From the NCBI GenBank assembly GCA_965240325.2, contig OZ251243.1:1054001-1118000 (forward strand): a DNA stretch of 64,000 bases. Direction: 5' to 3'. Source of the DNA: Rebecca billardiae RCC1528 (taxonomy: Eukaryota; Haptophyta). The translations under genes and the position numbers were made by a program. The notes beneath the pieces were generated by a model. That model searched no databases. It was not told the origin of the DNA and saw nothing but the letters and a program-made list of their open reading frames with translations. Shown here in pieces: positions 19,988-30,503 of the stretch; within the stretch, counting starts at the first letter, position 1, and each line of letters starts with the position of its first letter.

Positions 19988-22900
19988 TCAGCCCTTGTTG
20001 TTGGGCGCGGCGCGGTCGGACGAGAGGATGCTGGCGACGAGCTCGTCGATCGACGTCTTGCTCTCGCCGCTCGTCTTCTTGCGCAGCGCCTTGGTGATCC
20101 CGCCCGAGACGCAGATGAACAGCGACTGGATCGTCGCCTGGAACGACCCCTGCGAGAACCACCCCTGCACCGCGAGGAAGATGAACAGGAACAAGAAGAC
20201 GAGCCACAGGATGAGCGCGAGCAGGGAGAGCGCGATCCGCGCCTCCGAGACGCCCATCGAGTCGGCGGCCTCGTCGATCATCTGCGCGACGAGGAAGTCC
20301 CAGCCGTCGTCGAACTCGCGCTGGTCGATCCGCCCGTCCCCCGACACGTCCATGTACGCGAACAGCTGCTCCTTGCGCGCGTCCGACAGCTGCAGGTCCA
20401 GCTTGGAGAACCGCTCGGAGAACTCCTCGAGAGAGAGGCGCGGGTCATCCATCTCGCGCGTGAGCAGACCAAACACGTCGGAGGGCAGCAGCCGCCCGCC
20501 GCCGCCCGCACCGCCGTCGACGGCCACCGCCTCGGCGACCGCGCCGGCGGCGGCCGCCGCGCCCAGCCCATCCGCGCCGCCGCCGCCGCCGCCGCCCGCA
20601 CCGGCCAGCGCCCCCGCCGCCGCCGGTGGCTTGAGCAGACTCACCTCCGCCTCATCGCCGAGGACAAGCGCCTTTGTTCCCAGGAGCTCGGCGCGCGTCA
20701 GCCCGATCTCGCGGAGCTGCGCCCCCTGCTTCTCCGCCTCGATCGCCGCGAGCGCGCGCCGGAGCGACGACTGCAGCCGCGTCTCGAACGCGGCGGACAG
20801 CCGCGAGCGGAGCGCGCTCGCCGCGGCCGAGAGCTCGCGCTTGGTGGAGATGACGACGACGATGCTGACCACGACGGCCGTGCCGGCGGGGAGCAGCCGG
20901 TCCGGGTCGACGATGGACGCGAGGATGCACTGCGCGCGCCGGGGGAGGAGGAGGGGTGCGGGGGCGGGGGCGCACCCGCCGCGCCGCCGCGAGCGCGCGC
21001 CGGGACTCCGCGTGAGGCCGCGGAGCGCAGCGCGCGCGCGGCCCAACACGAAGCAACCCAGTGCGCGCGCGCCCGCTCGGCGCTCGCGTCGCGCTGCTGA
21101 GTACTGCGAGTACTATGGGGGTACTGCGGTGAGTACTTACCCACGTGAGGTTGAGGGTGACGCGCAGCAGCAGCAGCAGCACGTGCAGGCACAGGAGCAC
21201 GGCGTACGCGCTGTCCAGCAGCCGCTTCGCGCGGATCATCCTCGGGCCGAGCGAGAGGTCCGCGTAGTGCAGACCCATGTGCAGCATCGTCGCGTAGACA
21301 AAAACGACCATCTCCACAATCTCGTAACGCACGCTCGGCAGGATCTGCGCCGACTCGCGGTCGAAGAGCGCGGTCCACCACATGCCGCGCATGTCGGTGT
21401 GGAAGGCGTACTGCCAGAGCAGCGGCTGGCGCGTGGCGGTCGTGCGCGAGAAGACCGCCTGCGCGTACACCGCGGTGCACAGCACCGCCATCGACGGCAG
21501 CACGAGCAGCCAGAAGTGCACGAGGACGGTCAGCGCCTCCGCGCCGAACCGGCCGAGCCCGACCGACGCCTCGTCCCTGGGGCCCTCGCTCAGCACGAGG
21601 CCGTGAACGGTGCGCGCGCGCGTCTCGATGCAGCGCACGCCGAGCTCGGCGAGGGCGTGCAGCACCTCGAGCTCCGTCGGCTCGCGCGCGCCCCTCGCCT
21701 CGCACCACAGCCGAAGCTCGGGCCCAAAGCTGCGCTCAGCGCCGGCGCCGCTGGCCGGACCACCCGCAGACTCGGCCGCGTCCGCGGGCACAAAGACGGT
21801 CGCCCCCGCGAGCTCGAGCCGCTCGGACACGAATTGCTTCACGTCCTCCTTGCCACTGAGGAAGTTGGCGGCGGCCTCGGACTCGCCCGCGTGGCTCCCG
21901 CCCGCGTCGGCGTGGCTGCCAGCCGGCCGCGCAAACGACGCGCTGCGCCGCGAAGGCGATGGCCGGCCCGCGGCCGCGTGCAGCTCGGCTGGCGCCGCCG
22001 CCGGCAGCGCCGCCGAGCCAGACTGCGCGCCTGCCGCGCCCTCGGCCGGCGGCACCGCCATCGCTGCCGCGGCCGCGGCCGTCGGCGTCAGCTGCCCTGT
22101 GCACACCGGCAGCGGGGTGCACGCTGACGCCGCGGCGGGCGCACGCTGCGCGTGCGCGGCGCCGCCGCCGGCGGCGGCGGCGGGCGGGTCGGCGTGCGGC
22201 GCGCGCGCGCCGCGCGCCGCCCGCGCCGTGCTGGGGCTGGCGGTCGCCTCCGAGCACGCGTCTTCAAACGCACCGCCGCAGCCGCTCCCGGCCGCGGCAT
22301 AGCCAGGCGGGGGCGCGGGCGGCAGCGGCGGCGCGCCGTCCCGCCACCTCAGCCCGCAGTACCGCTTGACCGGGTACACCGACACTCGGCATCCAAAGTC
22401 GGCGATCAGCGCGCGCTGCAGCGCGTCCCGTGACATCTCGATGTCGAGATCACGCTGGAAGCAGAAGGTCTCGAAGGCGTCGACGAGGTCGGCGAAGGGC
22501 GTAGTGGGGCGCAGCGACGCGGGCGCGCCCGCGGGCGCGCCCGCGCCGCCGGCGCCGCCGCCCGCGCCCCCGCCGCCGCCCGGCGCGAGCCCCGCGCGCC
22601 GGCGCGCGCCCTGCGCCGCCTTGGCCGCGGCGATGCCGTCGAGCTCGCACGCGTGACGCACGAACGCGCGGAGCGAGTGCGTGTGCCGCCGGCGCAGCGG
22701 CGCGACGAAGACGGCGGAGATGAAGACGAGCGGCACCGCGAAGACGTTGAAGCTCGGCACGTCCCCGGACATGTCCGCGCGGTCGGCGTACGCACTCACG
22801 CCGTCCGCCAGCTCCATCGCCAGCCCCTTGTTCTGCAGCACGCGCAGCCGCGAGCGCTGCGCCTTCCACACGCGCACCATCAGCGCGCGCGCGCCGAGGT

Positions 22901-24003
22901 AGAGCGCCCACTCCGCGCCGGCGGCGACGACGAGCGCGGAGAGCATGCTCATCAGCACGGCGATGTGCAGCACGGTCGACAGCGTGGTCGAGCCCAGCGC
23001 CGACTTGGCGGGCGTCTCCGCACCGAGCAGCTGGAAGTCGAACAGCTCATAGGAGGGGCCTAGCCCCAGCCTCGACCAGAACGCGCCGCCGCGCTCCTCC
23101 GAGCCCACCAAGAGCACCTGTCCGCGCGCGCGGCGCGTGTCCTTGCCGTCGGACTTGATCGCGCGGGAGAGGCCGGCGTGCACGGCCGCGAGCCGCGCGT
23201 CGTGGTCCGAGTACACCACCTCTGTGCACGCAGAGTCCGCGTCGAGCTGGTCCGCCAGCATGTACACGGCCGAGCACGCGGCGCGCACCACCTCGCCGCG
23301 CGTCAGGTTCTCATCGCAGTCCGCGTTGTGGAAGCGCACGCGGTAGCGCAGCAGCGTGGGCACGAGGGTGCCTGCGGCACGGCGCGGCGCAGGGTTAGGG
23401 TTCGGGTGAGGGCCGCAGGGGCACGCGCAGAGCGGGCGGGGATCAGTCAGCAGGCGCGCATGCATGCGGCACCGCGCATGCATGCGGCACCGCGCATGCA
23501 TGCGCGCGTGTGCGCGCGTGGCATCCGCCCGGTGGACTCGCCGCCTCCGCGCCCGCCGCGGCATGGCCGCAGCACGGCGCCGCGCCACGCGACGGATCGC
23601 CGCCGCGCGCCGCGCCGCGCCCGAGCGCGCGCGCACCCAGCGAGAGGTGCGCCAACGTCGCGGGGTCGAGGATGTGGAAGACAGGCGCCGTGGCGTACAC
23701 CCACAGCGAGCGCGGTACGCCTGGCGCGGCGGGCACGTCAAAGACGATGTACGCGTGCTCCGTCGAGCCAAGGTCGCCGTACCTCGGCCCCACCTCCTTC
23801 TGCAGCGCCATCGCGTCCGCGTGCAGCATCCGGATGCCGCCATACTTGTTGGCGGGCGAGTACCAGTGCGCGGACTCGGCCGGCCAGAGCGGCGGCCACG
23901 CCGTCGACGCGCCGCGCCCGGAGGCGGCGCGCTCCCACGTGGAGTTGCGCGCGCGGAGGGAGATGTGCACCTGCCCGCCCGTCGCGTCGACCGCGGTCCA
24001 CGT

Positions 24004-24034
<31 letters not shown>

Positions 24035-25635
24035 GGCACGGGGCACACGTGCGAGCGAGAGGGCTTGCACGCGGCGGGCGACGGCGCGGCGGCCGCGCCG
24101 ACGGCGCCGCGCGAGTGACGGTCACGCGCCGCGGGCGACGCGCCGCCGTCGGGGCCGTCGAGCTCGGCGGGCGGCGGCTGCGTCACCGTCAGCCGCTGCC
24201 GGCACTGCGGCACGAACCCCGTGTAGTTGTACGCCATCACCTGCCCGAGGAATGCCGAGTTTGAGAGTACGCCCGCGCGGCCTCCGAACGACGCGTCGGT
24301 TGAGCCGGTGGTAGTCGGGAAGAGCTTCCACGCGACCGGGTCGCAGTAGGTGCCGTACGGGCAGGAGGTGGCGCCGCAGCAGTACGGGATGGCGAGCAGC
24401 GCGGAGAGGAACTCCGAGCGGTCGACGAACCGGTCCCCGTTCGGGTCGAAGAACGCGCTCGCCCCCTCCAGATAGAACTGGCTACGGCACAACTGCCAAG
24501 GGTCGGCGGACGGCGCGATATACGGGTCGACCACGGCAGGCGGCGGCGGCGGGCGCGGCTCCGGGGCGCTCCCCGGCGGCGCGGGCGGGCGCGCGGCCGG
24601 CGGCGAGGGCGGCGGCAGCGGCACGCTCGGGATCTCCGCCGCGACGCACAGGTAGTTCATCGGCTGCCGGATGTTGAGGAGAAGCTCGGCGCCGCCGATC
24701 GCGCTCGGCGCGAGCGAGTCCGGCAGCACGGCGTCGATGGCGATCGTCCCGCCGGAGGAGCGCACGTCGACGTCGGCGGCGCCGTCGATGTCGCACTGGT
24801 CGCAGCGCAGCGAGCCGCCCGCGAGCGTGACGTACAGCGCCTTCCGGATCGTCACCGCGCGCAGCGCCGCGTCGAGCGTCGGGCCCGTCGGTGCCCAGTA
24901 CTGCCCGCCCGGCCCGCGCACGCGCAGCGTGCCGAGCGTCACGTTGGTCACGCGCAGCTGCACCCACGGGTTGGGGTCGTTGGAGAGCTGGTTCACGTGC
25001 AGCTCGAACGGCACGACGCCCTCGGGCACGCGCACCGCGAGCAGGCACGACTCGCTGCACTGCATGAACGGCTGCTTGCGGCAGTCGGCCGTCGAGCTCG
25101 CGCGCGCGTAGTGCACGAGGTTGTGCTCGTTGAACGACCAGCTGACGCGCGTGGTGGAGATGATGCCGCGGAGCTGTAGCTGCGGCGGCTCGTCCGCGCC
25201 GACGCTGAGCACGCGCACGTCGCACCCGTACACGTCGAGCACGAGCGCGCGGCGCGGGTCAAAGTCCTTCTCGATCTGAATCACCTTGAGCGGCAGGTGC
25301 ACGAGCCACAGCACCGCGCCGAGCGAGCAAACGGCGAGCAGCCACCACACGAGGCGCGCGCACCGTCGGTGCCGCAGCGCGCGCTCGGAGAGCCCGTACA
25401 CCCGGGGCACGCGCGCCGCCGGCACCGGCGTTCCGCCGAGCGCGCTCTTCACGCGCGCGAGGATGGGCTCCGCATTTGCGATGGAGAGCGTCCGCACGAG
25501 CGCGCGCGGCGCCCACGGCTGCTGCTGGCCGCGGTGGGCGCCCTCGTCCTGCAGCTCGGAGTAGCCGACGACCGGCGGCGCCGCGAGGCCCCACGAGCTC
25601 GGCCCGGCCTTCTCGACGTCGCGCCGCCGATCCAT
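19988..25635 (-). CDS. Very large multi-pass membrane protein with EF-hands, three exons
   Basis: I do not recognise the family. Minus-strand exons 23637-25635, 21141-23371 and 19988-20929 join in frame to 1723 residues. I use the first ATG (25635). Residues ~92-116 form a first membrane helix. A ~650-residue probably extracellular region follows, with Cys pairs, Asn glycosylation sites, a Pro-rich linker and an EF-hand-like loop DPNGDRFVDRSE (~395). Further helices lie near 804, 884, 1284, 1354, 1384, 1427 and 1651. Between 884 and 1284 is a long low-complexity cytosolic loop. A canonical EF-hand DVSGDGRIDQRE at ~1602 suggests calcium regulation. The overall order recalls polycystin-type channels, but no channel pore signature is visible. 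Exon 2 ends at the only GTAAGT donor in the window. Confidence 0.85.
23454..23508. repeat. Short GC-rich tandem repeat inside an intron
   Basis: About two and a half copies of an 18-bp unit built on GCATGCATGCGGCACCGC, inside the first intron of the large EF-hand membrane protein gene. No gene function is implied. Confidence 0.8.
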
Positions 25636-25826
25636 CGCGATGGCCGTGTTGCCGTGCTCGCCTGCCACTGGCCGTCGGTCCGCGACCAACTTTGGCACGT
25701 CTTTGCCCTTTCAAAGGTCTTGAATGGATAGATCTTGACAAGACAGTCTTGACTCGGCTTTGCCCGTGCGCTTCCGGTCGGCCACGATGGAGTTCGAGTG
25801 ACGGACGGAGGGGGCACAGCCCAGTC
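25636..25826. promoter_or_regulatory. Shared divergent promoter, EF-hand membrane protein / transglutaminase-like
   Basis: 191 bp between opposed starts, clearly less GC-rich in its middle (25700-25770). That middle carries CCTTTCAAAGG (palindrome), three TCTTGA boxes with an ACAAGACAGTCTTG near-palindrome, and two TTTGCCC boxes bracketing them. These are candidate factor-binding sites serving either gene. Confidence 0.5.
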
Positions 25827-26834
25827 ATGATAGCTGCCGCGCTCTGCATCGCCGTGGTTGCGAGCCGCTTGCGGGCCGTGCCGCACGCCGCGTCGCCCGG
25901 CATCGCGGCCTCTGCCGTGCGGAGCTGGCGCGACGAGCTCGTGCGCGCCGCTCTCGCCTCGCCACCCGCCGCTGCGCTCGACCTCGCCGACGCCGAATCC
26001 CGCGGATCGTTCGAAGCGTGCGTCGCCTTCCTCGCGCGGCGCATGCCCGTGTCGGACCGCGTGGCGATCGACCCGCCCCGGCTGGCGCGCGAGTGCGGCG
26101 TCGCGCTCGCCACACGCCACCGCCTCGCCTACGCCCGCGCCGTGCCGCAGCCGCTCTTCCACGAGTACGTTGTGCCGTACGCGTCGTTCGACGAGCCGCG
26201 AGACGAGTGGCGGCCGCTGCTCACGGAGCTGCTCGCGCCGCTCGTCGCCGACGCGAGCACGCTGGTCGAGGCGGCGCAGCGGGTCAACGCGCGCCTGTGG
26301 CACCAGTGGGACCCGCCCATCCGCTTCGTCGCCGAGCAGACGCGCGTCGGCCACCCCGGCCAGCTCAGCCCGTTTGCGGTGATCCGCGCGCGCAACGCGA
26401 GCTGCACCGGACTCTCGATCCTCCTCGTCGACGCGCTGCGCGCCGTGGGCGTGCCGGCGCGCGTGGCGGGCACGCCGGTGTGGAACAAGCCGGGCTGCTC
26501 GCACGCCGCGCTGGCGGACGACGCGTGCGGCAACCACAACTGGGTCGAGGTGTGGACGGGCGAGCGCGGCGGCGCCGTCCGCTCCGACGGCTGGCACTTC
26601 ATCGGCGCCGCCGAGCCGGCCGAGCTCGACCACGCGTGGTTCTACCCCGAGCCGGCGGGGCTGCAGCGCCCGGGCGGGCTGAACGTGTCGATCTACGCGG
26701 CGCGCTTCGGGCCGCCCGGCCCTGGCGACGCCGCACGCCACCACTTCCCGATGGTCTGGAGCTGGGCGGACCACACGGTCGGCGCGGACGACGTCACCAG
26801 TGCGTATCTCGGCAATCTCGCCGCTGCTGAGTGA
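25827..26834 (+). CDS. Secreted transglutaminase-like superfamily protein
   Basis: A 335-residue single-exon protein with a signal-peptide-like N-terminus (MIAAALCIAVVASRL) and a transglutaminase core. The nucleophile is Cys193 in RNASCTGLSILLVDALRAVG, the helix-starting Cys of the fold. The catalytic His is His237 in NHNWVEVW. The third position, usually Asp in a WxxxD context, reads WHFIGAAEPAELDHAWF. This GAxEP variant is typical of a bacterial-type subgroup. The enzyme is probably a protease or peptide-modifying enzyme in the secretory pathway or outside the cell. No C-terminal anchor is present. The ORF continues open upstream of 25827, but only this ATG gives a signal peptide. It is divergent from the large EF-hand membrane protein. 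Confidence 0.85.
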   Translation: MIAAALCIAVVASRLRAVPHAASPGIAASAVRSWRDELVRAALASPPAAALDLADAESRGSFEACVAFLARRMPVSDRVAIDPPRLARECGVALATRHRLAYARAVPQPLFHEYVVPYASFDEPRDEWRPLLTELLAPLVADASTLVEAAQRVNARLWHQWDPPIRFVAEQTRVGHPGQLSPFAVIRARNASCTGLSILLVDALRAVGVPARVAGTPVWNKPGCSHAALADDACGNHNWVEVWTGERGGAVRSDGWHFIGAAEPAELDHAWFYPEPAGLQRPGGLNVSIYAARFGPPGPGDAARHHFPMVWSWADHTVGADDVTSAYLGNLAAAE

Positions 26835-27580
26835 GGTGTAGTCTGAGGCAGAGGTTGTGTCGTCCTGACGGAAGCCGCCTTTGGCGGCGGCCGCGAAGGC
26901 GTGCTGCGTCACGTCGAGGCGATCGACGTCGCACCTATGCAGGCGCCGCTCGGACCAGCCGCTGCGTGCTGACGATGATGAGGCGGTCTGATGATCCCGG
27001 TGGCTACAGGCTATAAGCTGCTGCTAACTAATTGTCGTAGTAAGTTCATTAAGTACGTCACCTAGTCACTACGTCTACGTGCTGTACGTACTTCATATTC
27101 GGCCTGCTACTGCGCGCCCAGCAGGATTTGCAGCAGCAGCCGGGCGCGGACTCGCCCCGCCGGCCCGCCGCGCGGGCCGCGCGCCCCGCCGGCCGCCGTG
27201 GCGGCGCGGCAGGCTCATCCACGCTGCTGCGCAAATCCGCCCTGCTGCTGCACCGCGGGCCATAGTAATCTGCTGGCGCTATAGTTTCGTCGAGCATACT
27301 ACTGTCGTCCGCCTGTCGTCATCACGATCGATTCACGAATGAATAATATCGATCGCGCGCCATCGGCGGGCCGGCGGCCCGCATCCCGCGGTTGCCACTT
27401 GCCGGTTGGGCGCCGAGTAATGTGGCGTTGCACACTTGCAGGACGCAGGGCGGGTGCGAGGTGAAGCCTTAGCGCACGGTCCTGACGGCCTGACTGCAGA
27501 CGGGTGTCGACTGTTGATCGAGATTCGAGTGTCCGGCGGAGCGGGAGACGGACGACTTGGTGGGCTGAGTCGACCTCCGA
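26835..27580. other. Convergent intergenic region
   Basis: 746 bp between converging 3' ends. The middle (~27000-27360) is relatively AT-rich, and CAGCAG-type triplets occur near 27120. No gene, RNA or mobile element is supported. Confidence 0.6.
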
Positions 27581-29187
27581 TCAGTTCGACGCCGCCGACT
27601 TGTCGTCATCACCGTCGTCCTCCTCGTCCTCGTCCTCGTCATCATAATCGTCGTCCTCATCCTCGTCGTCCTCTTCTTCGTCGTCGTCGTCCTCCTCCTC
27701 GTCGTCGTCCCATTCGAACGCGTGGCCAGGGAGTGCGCCAAGCCACTCCTCAATCTCGCCGACGCCACCGGCCGTGTAGACGTGCGGCCGGGAGCGCACG
27801 TACGCGCGGTCGTCGTCGACGAAGCCGTCGAACCAGTTGATGCGGCTCTCGTTGATCCCCGCCGAGCCGCACACCATGTGCGGCGCCGCCACCGCGCGCA
27901 CGTGGTCCTCGTCGCCGAACGGGCCGAACACTCCCCGCGCGCCCGCCTCTGGGTCGCGCTTGGCGCAGCGCGTGTCGGACTTCCTCCCGTGCTGGTTGGG
28001 GCGCATGCACAGCTCCGGCTCCATGTGGTGGCTCGTGGAGCAGCGGACCCACATCGGGCCGCGGTGGCACGGCTCGATGCCCTGGCGCCGCAGGTTGCTG
28101 CACAGCCGGTGGCCGACGGAGGACCGGTTGCACAGCTGCGGCCCCCACCAGCCGCGCGCGCGTCGGAACGCGAGTGGCGGCGCGCGGCGCGCGGGCGCGC
28201 GGCGCGCGGCGGCGTGCGGCGCACTCAGGATGGCCGACATGGGCGCGTCGAGGCGCGCGCGCCTCGGCCCGGCGTCGCGCGCGCGCGCGCGCACGCGCCG
28301 CACCTTGATGTCTCCCGCCTCGAGCGCGTCGGGGCCGCACGAGAGCGCGTGGTGCACCGTCTTGTTGCTGTTGAGAGGCTCGGCGTAGCCCCACAGAAAC
28401 TCGTCCTTGTGCACCTGCAGGCCGGCGTACCCAGTCGCCCGGCAGATGAACTCGGCGGTCTCAAGCTCGTTGGTGTACTGCAGCTCGCCGTCGTCGCCGC
28501 GCCACGCGGGCGTGATGTACTCCCACGCGTGCCGGTGCCCGTTCCACATCTGCGCGCGGCCGATCAGGAACGAGTCGAGGCGGAGGTCCTTGCCGTGGCG
28601 CCTGTCTGCGCACCACGCGCTCTGGTCGACGCACTCGTGCGACTCGGACGCGTAGTCGACGGGGTCGCGCACGCCGTCGGTGAGGTTGCACTGCATGAAG
28701 CTCCGCAGGAAGTTCTTCACCGTGCCGCCGTGCCCTGACACGATGCCCGGCACGGGCCTGGGCGCACGGAGCGCGCGGGTCGCGGCGCCGCGCGTGAGCG
28801 TACGTGCAGGCGGGCCGCCTCGCGGTCGGCTGCGGCTGCGCGGGACGGGGAGCCCGCGCGGGCGCGGGGCGCGCCGCGCGCGCACTTGCACAAGCAGTGC
28901 TGGTCCAGGAGGTGCTGCATCGCGTGGCAGCACGCGCCGCCGCGCGAGCTCTTCTTGCAAGGCATCAGTGCGATAAAGGTTTTGAGCGAGCAGTCGCCAT
29001 GGAGAGAGGTCCACTTCTCGAGCGGCGGCGGCACGTCTGTGCCGACGAGGGCCGAGTCGACGTGGAGGGCCTCCACGCGGAGCACCCACACGCATACGCA
29101 ACCAACGACCACCGACGCGCACGCCGCCACGGCGAGCAGCGCCCCGCGCCAGCGTCGGGTGCCGTCGTCGCTCGAGCGCCGGTCCAT
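27581..29187 (-). CDS. Type II membrane, Cys-rich protein with extreme acidic tail, three exons
   Basis: I do not recognise this family. Minus-strand exons 28886-29187, 28304-28757 and 27581-28135 join in frame (phases 2 and 0) to 436 residues. A short basic N-terminus is followed by one membrane helix (LLAVAACASVVVGCVCVWVL, ~16-36). The remainder is lumenal or extracellular: about 20 Cys, several Asn glycosylation sites (NLT, NKT, NRS, NES) and Trp-rich patches. The last ~50 residues are almost only Asp/Glu, ending DDDKSAASN. Such a tail suggests Ca2+ or basic-polymer binding; in a coccolith- or scale-forming alga a mineral or matrix role is conceivable but speculative. The second acceptor (CCGCAG before CTGTGC) is my choice among several AGs. 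Confidence 0.72.
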
Positions 29188-29727
29188 CCTTCCTGTTACC
29201 CAGCTTGTGCGCAGCCGTGCTGCGCAGGGCAAGCTGCGCGACTGCGCGTTCTCGATCGGGATTTCGAATTGCGCTCGGGATCCCACCGGCGGCGGCGCGC
29301 CCGCCCGGTGGCGAGCGGCGACCAACCGCCAACAACTTTTCTTATTCTTATGCGCGCGAATTTTTCTGAGCCGACGGAATTCCGTGGCGTCGCGAGCGCA
29401 GTTATTTTTCCGCTGCTCATCAAGCAAATAAGGAAATAAGCAGGCGGAATCAAGGCGGCAAGCATTGGATGCACATCGTGAGACGAAAGCCGCTGTTCCA
29501 ACGAGGCTTTAGAACTGGGTGGCCGCGTCGACGGTGCGCCAGGTGCCCATTGACCACCGGGCGCCATGCCGCGAGTGGACGTGCAGCCTGAGCGGCCGTC
29601 GCAGCGTCGTCCACCTGTGCCGTGCCCGCAGCGGCCTAAAGAACTGCTGCGCCGCCAGTGTCGTGCGCCAGCTATTCAGTAGATGGTCGCGGGCCGCTCG
29701 GACGCACTCTTGCGATCAGCACGTGCG
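29188..29727. other. Intergenic region, 540 bp
   Basis: Promoter side of the acidic-tail membrane protein gene and 3' side of the small basic protein gene. A TC-poor, AT-richer patch lies at ~29335-29430. Short open frames around 29520-29700 lack support. Confidence 0.5.
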
Positions 29728-30240
29728 TCATTCCCAGCTCACCTGCTTGTCGAGCTCAGCTGCTGCAGCACCGACAGGTGTGCTCGCCTGCGAGGGTGTC
29801 GCGGGCGCATCGCCAGGCTGGCTGCTCGCTGCCCTGCCCTGCAGCGCGGGCATGGCACTCATCGGCCGGGAGCTCAGCAGCGTGCTCGCCTGGATGGTGG
29901 ACTCGTAGGGCGTGCGCGGGCGGTAGTGGTCGCGCTGTGACGTCGTGTGGAGGAGATAGCCAAACGGCAGCCCCTTGTCCGAGGACTTCAAGTGCCGCGT
30001 GCTGTATCCCGCGATGATGTTGGGGCGAGACTGAGGATACTGCCACGCGCCCGGCGAATCGAACCGCGTCTTGTACGGCGTGGCGGAGACACGGTTGGAG
30101 GCGCGCGCGACGGGCGACAGGTAGTAGTCGACCCGATCCTGGTATGCCGGCAGCGCGCTATGCCTTCTGTCGATCGCGTCCTGCTTCGTGCAGTACTCAA
30201 TCCAGAAGTGCGACTCGACTGCGCCGCGCAAGTTCTTCAT
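29728..30240 (-). CDS. Small conserved-looking hypothetical protein (possibly axonemal)
   Basis: A 170-residue single-exon protein starting at the first ATG (30240; the codon further upstream is GTG). It is not Ala/Arg-biased like the shadow frames. It is rich in Tyr, Ser, Arg and Pro, e.g. HSALPAYQDRVDYYLSPV, SATPYKTRFDSPGAWQYP and SSDKGLPFGYLLHTTSQ. There is no signal peptide, membrane helix or coiled coil. This Tyr/Pro-punctuated, loop-like composition is common in microtubule inner proteins of cilia, and the window encodes other ciliary proteins. I could not match it to a named family, so this is only a suggestion. It is divergent from the RING gene. Confidence 0.6.
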   Translation of the reverse strand: MKNLRGAVESHFWIEYCTKQDAIDRRHSALPAYQDRVDYYLSPVARASNRVSATPYKTRFDSPGAWQYPQSRPNIIAGYSTRHLKSSDKGLPFGYLLHTTSQRDHYRPRTPYESTIQASTLLSSRPMSAMPALQGRAASSQPGDAPATPSQASTPVGAAAAELDKQVSWE

Positions 30241-30503
30241 CGTTTCGCCCACGTCCGGGGTTCCAACCTGGCGGCTCTGTATCTCCCTGGCGAGCAGTGG
30301 GGAGCCGTGGCGAAGGCGACCTCATCACACGTCACGGCAACCCTGCCCACTCATGAACAGGACTCCGCAACTCCGGACAGGCAGGGGCGGGAATTCACGG
30401 AGGGGGACCGGTCCGCCTCGGTCGAGCGAGTCGCCTCTTCACAGCCTCGCCCGGCACAGCCCGAACCTCCCCCGCACACCGCACGGCGCACGCCCACATC
30501 ACG
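30241..30503. promoter_or_regulatory. Shared divergent promoter region, hypothetical / RING protein
   Basis: 263 bp between opposed start codons. No TATA box and no clear repeat are seen. The half next to the RING gene is C-rich. Confidence 0.45.

Noticed and set aside
23388-23410. TTAGGG-like words (GGGTTAGGGTTCGGG)
   Set aside because: Only about two units and inside an intron. On the gene strand they read CCCTAAC, which is better explained as a splicing branch site 28 nt before the acceptor. Similar CCCTA words at ~56706 are coding.
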